Below are positions 1 through 4,918 of a stretch of DNA of 5,669 nt, piece after piece. Under the pieces are notes generated by a model. That model had not been told where the DNA came from. It made no database searches and saw nothing but the letters and a program-made list of their open reading frames with translations. Source of the stretch: Alcaligenaceae bacterium (GTDB taxonomy: Bacteria > Pseudomonadota > Gammaproteobacteria > Burkholderiales > Burkholderiaceae_B); the NCBI GenBank assembly GCA_029265335.1, contig JAJUJN010000150.1, positions 1 through 5,669 on the forward strand. The letters run 5' to 3'. How positions within the stretch are numbered: position 1 is the first letter of the stretch; every line of letters starts with the position of its first letter. Position numbers and translations under genes: made by a program.

Positions 1-144
1 AAGATAAACGCAAGCTTGTCCGCGACTATTCCAACGCCCCCCATAAAGCTTTGCGCCCTCGCCATCAAAAGCGTTTTTAGTCCAACGTTTTTTTACCAAA
101 CGGTAAGCGCTCAACGGGGTTCGGTGTACGGACGCTTTTGCCAT
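1..144 (-). CDS. RES-domain toxin of a RES-Xre toxin-antitoxin module, partial (N-terminal 48 codons only)
   Basis: Translating the minus strand from the ATG at 144-142 gives an open frame to the window edge: 48 residues, beginning MAKASVHRTPLSAYRLVKKR and continuing through AFDGEGAKLYGGRWNSRG to CVYL. The AYRL, DGEGA, YGGRWNS and VYL blocks are the hallmark N-terminal half of RES-domain proteins. R37 (in GGRWN) and Y47, ten residues later, fit the conserved Arg and Tyr of the NAD+ pocket. The conserved Glu and Ser of the RES name lie beyond the edge. Characterised members of the family, such as MbcT and the Pseudomonas putida Res toxin, destroy cellular NAD+ in the cytoplasm, so NAD+ depletion is the inferred activity here. 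The ATG overlaps the antitoxin stop by one base (TAATG), implying translational coupling and a shared promoter upstream of the antitoxin. Roughly 49% of positions 1-120 are G+C, lower than in relA. The frame is intact as far as visible, but whether the full toxin is functional cannot be judged. Confidence 0.87.
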   Translation of the reverse strand, partial: MAKASVHRTPLSAYRLVKKRWTKNAFDGEGAKLYGGRWNSRGQACVYL

Positions 145-587
145 TAAGCAAGAACCCCATGTTCGAGGCGGCCAATGAGTGCGAAAACCTCATCAGCTTC
201 GGCGGATGTGGGCATCATCTCAACAGGACGACGACCACCCAGCCCTTTTACTGGCTGATTCACCCAATCTCGCGCGGCATCCAGATCACCCTCAAAAAGC
301 CGAGCTGCTTCACTCATGAGTTTGATGAGCCGGAACAAGCGGTCACTTTCCTCTGTGGTGAAGCGTCCCCTGCTCATCCGACGCTGTAGCGTCGCGGGGG
401 CGAAACCCAATGCTTTCGCAAGACTTTCTCGGCCCAGGCCGCTCAACCCAGTCAGCTCCGAGAAGACGTCTGCACGAAACCCATGGTCAAGCGCTTCATG
501 CAGCGCATTGCCCCGCGGAGGAATCTTCAGCATCTTCCATAAATTCCTTTCGGGCTTGGGGGCTTTGTTTGCTGCAACAGATTCCAT
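144..587 (-). CDS. Xre/MbcA/ParS-type antitoxin (DUF2384 C-terminal toxin-binding domain), antitoxin of the RES module
   Basis: This is a cytoplasmic type II antitoxin and probable autorepressor, 147 aa from the ATG at 587-585. Residues about 28-90 form a helical Xre-like region (GLGRESLAKALGFAPATLQR) that would bind DNA. Residues about 93-147 match the DUF2384/MbcA C-terminal domain: ARDWVNQPVKGLGGRRP, then EMMPTSAEADEVFALIGRLE and the ending HGVLA. In this family that domain sits over the RES active site and blocks it. The basic N-terminal tail (residues 8-27) varies and is probably flexible. An in-frame GTG at 596-594 would add three residues, but it lies inside the AGGTGG ribosome binding site, which is spaced 5 nt from the ATG, so the ATG is preferred. 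The next gene is the RES toxin, whose start overlaps this stop. Antitoxin-before-toxin order fits repression of the operon by the antitoxin or complex. Family assignment is firm; DNA binding and autoregulation are inferred. Confidence 0.9.
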   Translation of the reverse strand: MESVAANKAPKPERNLWKMLKIPPRGNALHEALDHGFRADVFSELTGLSGLGRESLAKALGFAPATLQRRMSRGRFTTEESDRLFRLIKLMSEAARLFEGDLDAARDWVNQPVKGLGGRRPVEMMPTSAEADEVFALIGRLEHGVLA

Positions 588-592
588 GAAAA

Positions 593-598
593 CCACCT
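593..598 (-). promoter_or_regulatory. Ribosome binding site deciding the antitoxin start
   Basis: The minus strand reads AGGTGG followed by TTTTC and ATG (587-585). This strong Shine-Dalgarno match with a 5-nt spacer supports the ATG start over the GTG three codons upstream, which lies within the site itself. Confidence 0.75.
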
Positions 599-625
599 AT
601 CAACTGATACCATATAATCATATCA
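598..625 (-). promoter_or_regulatory. Inverted-repeat operator candidate for the RES-Xre module
   Basis: Three copies of the half-site TATCA/TGATA occur in alternating orientation: TATCA at 598-602, TGATA at 605-609 and TATCA at 621-625 (plus-strand letters). They make a tight inverted repeat (598-609, 2-bp centre) and a wider one (605-625, 11-bp centre). The wider one spans the proposed -10 element and the tight one covers the expected transcription start and runs to the ribosome binding site. Such placement suits repression by the antitoxin or toxin-antitoxin complex, which is common for type II modules. The repeats are visible; their function is inferred. Confidence 0.5.
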
Positions 626-645
626 AATGATGGCGTGTCGATCGA
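617..645 (-). promoter_or_regulatory. Candidate sigma-70 promoter of the antitoxin-toxin operon (extended -10)
   Basis: On the minus strand TGATATGAT (625-617) resembles an extended -10 (TGnTATAAT) with five of six matches in the -10 hexamer. A weak -35-like TCGATC lies at 645-640 with a 17-bp spacer. Transcription would begin near 610, giving a leader of about 23 nt that carries the ribosome binding site and the TATCA/TGATA repeats. The 581-640 stretch is only about 37% G+C, well below the flanking genes. The -35 match is poor, so this rests mainly on the extended -10. Confidence 0.45.
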
Positions 646-675
646 GCTCTTTCTCAAACGGCAACACGCTAGGTC

Positions 676-689
676 GCGGGAGCACCCGC
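676..689 (-). other. Small GC hairpin in the relA 3' flank (possible weak or factor-dependent termination element)
   Basis: Read on the minus strand, about 25 nt past the relA stop, GCGGG-TGCT-CCCGC can form a 5-bp GC stem with a 4-nt loop. No T-run follows (the next bases are GACCTAGCG), so it is not a standard intrinsic terminator. It lies between relA and the TA promoter and could help separate the two transcripts, but this is speculative. Confidence 0.25.
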
Positions 690-714
690 ACCAGTCAGTC
701 AGCCTAAGCCGCCA

Positions 715-2955
715 TCATCGCCGTTGCGCTTTCAGCACCCCATCCACTCCCTCCAACACGCCAAGTGCCTTGGTAAGCTCTTGCCCGCTGCCGACTTCCA
801 GGGTGAAAACCATACGGGCCAGCGACTGCCGGCTGAGGGTGTTCACGCCGGTGACGTTGAGTTTAAGACGCGCGAAAACCTCAGAGAGATCCCGCAGCAG
901 GCCCGGGCGATCGTGCGCGGTGACGTGCACGTCTACCGGGTAGAGGGTTTCTTGGGTGTCGCCCCACGACACCTCGATGATCCGTTCGGGATGGCGTCGA
1001 GCCAGCGCGCCGAAGTTGTGGCAATCGGACCGGTGCACCGACACGCCGCGGCCGCGTGTCACGAAGCCGCCAATGGCGTCGGGTGGCGCCGGACGGCAGC
1101 ATCGGGCGAGCTGGGTCATGAGCGAATCTACGCCCACTACCAGCACGCCACTGCGAGCGCCGCGCTCGGTGCTGTCGGGACGGCTGCGCTGCGTGAGCAC
1201 CAAATCTCGCTCGTTGGCGTCGGGCTCGGCGTCGGGATTGTCTAAGCGGGCGAAGATGGCGTCGAACTGCCGGAGGCTGAACTCGTCTTTGGCGAGGGCA
1301 ATATAGAGGTCGTCGGCACGCGCAAAGCCCGCCTCTTGCGCCAGTTGCTCGAGGTTCACGGCCGTGCGCCCGCGGCGCTGCAGGTCTTTTTCGAGCGTGG
1401 CCTGCCCTTGCGCGATGCGCTGCTGCACTTCGACAGCGTTGAACCATTGCCGCACCTTGGCGCGAGAGCGTGGGCTCACCAGATAGCCATGCTGGGGGTT
1501 GAGCCAGTCGCGCGAAGGCCCGCCTGCCTTGGCGGCGATGATTTCCACGGTTTGCCCAGTGCGCAGAGGGGTATGCAACGAAACGATGTGCCCGTCGACC
1601 CTGGCGCCACGGCAACGGTGGCCAAGATCGGTATGCACGTGATAAGCGAAATCCACCGGGGTGGCGCCACGCGGCAGATCCACCACCCGAGCCTGGGGAG
1701 TGAGTACATAGATGCGGTCGTCTTCGCCCAGCTTGGCATGGTCGGCATCGATGGCGGGTTCGGCACCGCTAATCTGGTCGTTGCCCCACGCCAGCAACTG
1801 ACGCATCCAGGCGAGACGTCGGTCGTACTCGGAATCGGCCCGCTCTTCGCCGCCTTTGGCGCCGGCTTCTTTGTATCGCCAGTGAGCCGCCACTCCGAAC
1901 TCGGCAAATTCGTGCATCTCGTGAGTGCGAATCTGGATTTCGAACGGTCGATGAACGCCGTCGACGACCACGGTATGCAGGGAACGATAGCCGTTGGGTT
2001 TGGGCCGGGCGATGTAGTCGTCGAATTCTTCCTGAACCACCTGATAGTTTTGGTTGATCAGTGCCAGGACCGCGTAACAGGTGCGCTCGTCGTCGACCAC
2101 AATACGCAGGGCGTGGATGTCGTGGAGATCGGCAAACTCCAAGCCTTTCGTACGCATCTTGTTCCAGATGCTGTAGATATGTTTGGCCCGCCCGGTTACC
2201 TCGGCCTTGATGCCGTGCTCTTGCAGGGTTTCTTGGATGTGTTTGATGACACTCGCGATGTAGGCTTCGCGCCCTGCCCGCTTGTCGTCGAGCAAGGCGG
2301 CGATTTCTTTGTAGCGCACCGGCTCCAGAAAGCGAAAGGCGAGATCTTCAAGCTCCCATTTGATCTGCCACACCCCCAGCCGGTTCGCCAGCGGCGAATA
2401 GAGATCGAGCGTTTCGCGGGCGAGTGGCCGCTCGGGCGGCTGCTTGGCGCTGGCATGCCAGCGCAGGGTTTGCAAACGAGACGCCAGTCGCATGAGCACA
2501 ATGCGCAGGTCGGCCGCCATGGCCAGCATCATCTTGCGAAGCTTCTCGGTTTGCGGCGCGTCGTCGGATTTCTGACTTTCACCCGACTCTCGAGCGGCGA
2601 CGCTCACTCGCAACAGCGCCCGATAGCCACGCACCAGGCGCGCTACGTCGTGCCCGAACTCGTTGGCCAGGGTGTCGGTGAGCGAGCGCAAGGTGTTGGG
2701 GTCGCGCGCGGGCGCGGTATTGGCGATGAGCGCCGCGGCGCGTGTGGTGGCGTCAGTGTGAAGTTTGGCGAGTATCGAGACAGTGCCGGCCGCGTGTGCG
2801 GCCATGGACTCACCGGCGTTGATCTGGCCGTATTGGGGCAATGACCACGTCAGCGCCCGCTCCACAAGAGCCCTGCCTTCGTCGTCGAGACCCGCCAACG
2901 CAAGCTGACGCCATTCGGCGTCGAAACCTGTGTCTGTGCTTTGCAAGGTATTCAT
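715..2955 (-). CDS. relA: RelA, ribosome-associated (p)ppGpp synthetase (GTP/GDP pyrophosphokinase)
   Basis: RelA transfers pyrophosphate from ATP to GTP or GDP when uncharged tRNA stalls on the ribosome, starting the stringent response. The protein is 746 aa, the usual RelA length. Residues about 50-190 are a degenerate HD hydrolase domain: where SpoT has HDxxED this protein has A78 N79 T80 A81 P82 A83, so no (p)ppGpp hydrolysis is expected. The synthetase domain (about 240-365) holds R256/K258 in GRAKHIYSIWNKM, the EFDD motif at 310-313 (the EXDD signature of monofunctional RelA, in contrast to RXKD in SpoT-like enzymes), NGYRSLH at 321-327 and EIQIRT. TGS follows at about 413-475 with the GHRC histidine H446, then a helical linker. 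Next comes a zinc-finger-like CC domain (C619, C620, H641, C645) and a C-terminal ACT domain (about 672-746, DRPGLLRDLSEVF). Start: ATG at 2955-2953 with only a weak AGAG upstream. The gene is divergent from mtfA and shows no frameshift. Confidence 0.97.
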   Translation of the reverse strand: MNTLQSTDTGFDAEWRQLALAGLDDEGRALVERALTWSLPQYGQINAGESMAAHAAGTVSILAKLHTDATTRAAALIANTAPARDPNTLRSLTDTLANEFGHDVARLVRGYRALLRVSVAARESGESQKSDDAPQTEKLRKMMLAMAADLRIVLMRLASRLQTLRWHASAKQPPERPLARETLDLYSPLANRLGVWQIKWELEDLAFRFLEPVRYKEIAALLDDKRAGREAYIASVIKHIQETLQEHGIKAEVTGRAKHIYSIWNKMRTKGLEFADLHDIHALRIVVDDERTCYAVLALINQNYQVVQEEFDDYIARPKPNGYRSLHTVVVDGVHRPFEIQIRTHEMHEFAEFGVAAHWRYKEAGAKGGEERADSEYDRRLAWMRQLLAWGNDQISGAEPAIDADHAKLGEDDRIYVLTPQARVVDLPRGATPVDFAYHVHTDLGHRCRGARVDGHIVSLHTPLRTGQTVEIIAAKAGGPSRDWLNPQHGYLVSPRSRAKVRQWFNAVEVQQRIAQGQATLEKDLQRRGRTAVNLEQLAQEAGFARADDLYIALAKDEFSLRQFDAIFARLDNPDAEPDANERDLVLTQRSRPDSTERGARSGVLVVGVDSLMTQLARCCRPAPPDAIGGFVTRGRGVSVHRSDCHNFGALARRHPERIIEVSWGDTQETLYPVDVHVTAHDRPGLLRDLSEVFARLKLNVTGVNTLSRQSLARMVFTLEVGSGQELTKALGVLEGVDGVLKAQRR

Positions 2956-3056
2956 GACATCTCTATCGATCTGGCCGCAACTTTAGCACTCCGGCAAGCG
3001 GTGAGACTCGCGGGTTATGCTCAAGTGCGCGTTATCTGACATGAGGAATCCTCCCG
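2956..3056. promoter_or_regulatory. Divergent relA/mtfA intergenic promoter region
   Basis: This 101-bp spacer separates two divergently transcribed genes and should hold both promoters. Candidates are weak. For mtfA a TATGCT lies at 3016-3021 without a good -35. For relA a minus-strand TAAAGT lies about 30 bp upstream of the start, also without a good -35. I call the region by its position, not by convincing promoter hexamers. Confidence 0.4.
3043..3047 (+). promoter_or_regulatory. Ribosome binding site of mtfA, embedded in a short palindrome
   Basis: GAGGA lies 9 nt before the ATG at 3057 and supports that start. It is the left half of the palindrome GAGGAATCCTC (3043-3053), so the mRNA could fold GAGG back on CCTC with a 3-nt loop. 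A 4-bp stem is marginal. Confidence 0.55.
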
Positions 3057-3896
3057 ATGTTTCGCTGGCTAACCGGAAAAGGCGCGAGTCGACGGGCGCT
3101 GACCCGCACGGCTGCTGCTCTCACGCCCGAACTCTGGCAGCACACCATAGCCTCCTATCCGTTCCTGGCTGTTCTGAACGATGACGAACTGGCGAACTTG
3201 CACGATCGCACCGTTTGGGTGCTGGCCAGCAAGGGTTTCTCAGCGGCCGGCGGCTTGGAACTGAACGATGCCATTACCGTGGCCATCGCGGCGCAGGCTG
3301 CCTTGCCCATACTGCATCTGCCGGTGACGCTCTACGAGGGTTGGCACGAAATCATCGTGTATCCCGGCGGCTTTCTGATTCCACGGCAGGAAGTGGACGA
3401 AGCCGGCGTGGTGCATGAATATATGCAGGAGGCCGCAGGCGAAGCCTGGGACGGCGGCCCCTTGGTGCTTTCTTGGGACGACGCTCAGCATCGTGTTGGT
3501 GATGCTGCCAATGTGGTGATCCATGAGTTTGCCCATAAGCTCGACCTGCATGCGGGCTTGGCCGATGGCGTGCCGAGCCTGGCAGGCAGGCCCGACCTGA
3601 ATGACCGTGTGTGGCGTCAGGTGCTGCACGCCACCTACAACACCTTCATTGAGCAACTCGATGCCGTAGAGCAAAGCATTCCAGCTCACATCGACCCGGC
3701 GAGTTCCGAAGCAGATGCCTGGTACGACACCCTGCCTATCGACCCTTATGGTGCCACGGATATTGCCGAATTTTTCGCGGTCAGCGTCGAGAGCTTCTTT
3801 GTTGGCCCTGACAGGCTGGCTGCTGCCTGGCCTCAGTGGTATGAGCTGCTGAGCCGCTATTTCAGACAGAACCCCCTTGAGCGCCTGCAGAATTAA
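3057..3896 (+). CDS. mtfA: MtfA-like zinc-dependent metallopeptidase (M90 / Mlc titration factor A family)
   Basis: This is a 279-aa cytoplasmic protein; E. coli MtfA is about 265 aa. The zinc-peptidase motif is at residues 156-160 (H156-E157-F158-A159-H160), within VVIHEFAHKLDLHAG, the characteristic MtfA block. E238 in DIAEFFAVSVESFF fits the third zinc ligand (E212 in the E. coli protein), and E157 would be the catalytic base. The FLIPRQEV strand segment and the C-terminal NPLERL ending also fit the family. No signal peptide or membrane segment is visible. In E. coli MtfA has aminopeptidase activity and binds the glucose repressor Mlc, relieving repression of ptsG. Whether this organism has Mlc or a glucose PTS cannot be seen here, so the physiological partner is unknown. 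The gene is divergent from relA and convergent with oxyR, hence probably monocistronic. All predicted zinc ligands are present, so the enzyme looks active. The symbol rests on family resemblance, not on proven orthology. Confidence 0.88.
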   Translation: MFRWLTGKGASRRALTRTAAALTPELWQHTIASYPFLAVLNDDELANLHDRTVWVLASKGFSAAGGLELNDAITVAIAAQAALPILHLPVTLYEGWHEIIVYPGGFLIPRQEVDEAGVVHEYMQEAAGEAWDGGPLVLSWDDAQHRVGDAANVVIHEFAHKLDLHAGLADGVPSLAGRPDLNDRVWRQVLHATYNTFIEQLDAVEQSIPAHIDPASSEADAWYDTLPIDPYGATDIAEFFAVSVESFFVGPDRLAAAWPQWYELLSRYFRQNPLERLQN

Positions 3897-3909
3897 GTCT
3901 TTTTTCTGC
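3887..3909. terminator. Imperfect inverted repeat across the mtfA/oxyR convergent stops (possible bidirectional end signal)
   Basis: Two 11-bp arms, GCAGAATTAAG (3887-3897) and CTTTTTTCTGC (3899-3909), are complementary at 9 of 11 positions around one central base. They span the mtfA TAA and reach the first base of the oxyR stop codon. On the plus strand the right arm contains six T (3900-3905). The stem is AT-rich and no T-run follows it in either direction, so it departs from a standard intrinsic terminator. Its position between convergent genes is the main argument. Confidence 0.3.
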
Positions 3910-4874
3910 TAGTCGCCATCCATGGCATTCTCACCACGTGGGCCCGCCCCATAGAGGTGCGAGATTCCCGGCATATCGCACTGATGAATGGCGTCGATCA
4001 GCGCCTCAATGGCCGGCAACCGCGGGAAGCTCTTGCGCCAGACGAGCACCACTCGACGCTTGGGTACCGGCGGCGCCAGGCTGAGATAGCGCAGAAGATC
4101 GTCGGGCCGGGGATCGGGTGGCGCTGCCGCGGCAGGCAACACGGTAATGCCGATACCCGCAGCCACCATATGACGGATGGTTTCGAGCGATGAGCCCTCG
4201 AAAGCTTGTTGCATGCCACCTGCCGAAGGCGAAAAGCGCCCCAGCTCGGGGTAGACCTCCAACACTTGATCTCGAAAACAGTGCCCGCTGCCCAGCAGCA
4301 GCACGGTTTCTTCTTTGAGTTCGTCGGCTTCGATCTGTTGACGCTCGGCCCATGGATGGTTGCGGGGTACCGCCACCACAAAGGGTTCGTCGTACAGCGG
4401 TTCTACGGCTAGCGCGTTATCGGGAAATGGCAAGGCCATGATGGCGCAATCGATCTCGCCCTGGCGCAGCAGTTCGAGCAGTCGATGGGTGAAGTTTTCT
4501 TGCAGCAACAGCGGCATTTGCGGCGTGCTCTCGATCAGCGCCGGAACCAATCGTGGCAACAGATAAGGCCCGATGGTGTAGATGACCCCCACTCGCAACG
4601 CACCTGAAAGCGGGTCGTGGCCCTGGCGCGCAATCTCGATCAGGTGTTCGCTTTCTTCGAGCACTTTTTGCGCCTGAGCAACGATCCTTTGCCCAATCGG
4701 CGTCACCCCAATTTCACTGCCACCGCGTTCGAAAATCACCACGCCCAGCTCATCTTCCAGCTTGCGAATAGCAACCGACAGCGTGGGTTGGCTGACCAGA
4801 CAGCTTTCAGCAGCCCGCCCGAAATGCCGTTCACGGGCTACCGCTACGATGTACTTGAGTTCGGTGAGCGTCAT
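3909..4874 (-). CDS. oxyR: OxyR-type LysR-family peroxide-response regulator lacking the resolving cysteine
   Basis: The protein is 321 aa. An N-terminal winged helix-turn-helix (about 1-60; FGRAAESCLVSQPTLSVAIR) and linker helix precede a periplasmic-binding-like regulatory domain (about 92-300). OxyR hallmarks are YTIGPYLLPRLVPALI, DEPFVVAVP, GSGHCFRDQ and SLETIRHMVAAGIGITVLPA. Family OxyR senses H2O2 through C199, which becomes oxidised and pairs with C208, and then activates catalase and peroxidase genes. Alignment to E. coli OxyR from memory keeps the numbering: C25, C143 and C199 are present but position 208 is tyrosine (codon TAC, plus-strand 4251-4253). C299 is the only other cysteine and lies near the C-terminus. 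Disulfide switching as in E. coli is therefore doubtful; one-cysteine sensing through C199 is possible. The gene lies 44 bp downstream of recG on the same strand and may share its transcript. No clear Shine-Dalgarno precedes the ATG, but the start fits the family N-terminus. Confidence 0.92.
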   Translation of the reverse strand: MTLTELKYIVAVARERHFGRAAESCLVSQPTLSVAIRKLEDELGVVIFERGGSEIGVTPIGQRIVAQAQKVLEESEHLIEIARQGHDPLSGALRVGVIYTIGPYLLPRLVPALIESTPQMPLLLQENFTHRLLELLRQGEIDCAIMALPFPDNALAVEPLYDEPFVVAVPRNHPWAERQQIEADELKEETVLLLGSGHCFRDQVLEVYPELGRFSPSAGGMQQAFEGSSLETIRHMVAAGIGITVLPAAAAPPDPRPDDLLRYLSLAPPVPKRRVVLVWRKSFPRLPAIEALIDAIHQCDMPGISHLYGAGPRGENAMDGD

Positions 4875-4918
4875 AATGGTTGAGTTCGGAGATAAGGTGG
4901 CGGCGTGGCAAGGTGCAA

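Noticed and set aside
594..596. GTG as the start of the antitoxin (150 aa)
   Set aside because: The GTG is part of the AGGTGG ribosome binding site. The ATG nine bases downstream is correctly spaced.
138..630. Two plus-strand frames (138-389 and 316-630) opposite the antitoxin
   Set aside because: They are antisense to a well-matched DUF2384 antitoxin with a good ribosome binding site; no domain or ribosome binding site supports them.
690..703. CAGTCAGTCAG tandem repeat just after relA
   Set aside because: It has fewer than three full copies of a 4-bp unit, with no second copy elsewhere in the window; consistent with chance.
881..1615. A 244-codon minus-strand frame inside relA
   Set aside because: It is an alternate frame of relA, very rich in Arg and Ala (RRARRQRAR-like stretches), typical of a frame-shifted GC-rich gene. 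relA itself runs through intact.
1336..2844. A 502-codon open frame on the plus strand opposite relA
   Set aside because: It lies wholly antisense to a clear full-length RelA. Its translation shows no recognisable domain and it is explained by GC-rich codon bias in the opposite strand.
3240..3689. A 149-codon minus-strand frame within mtfA
   Set aside because: It is antisense to the HEFAH metallopeptidase gene and has no recognisable domain.
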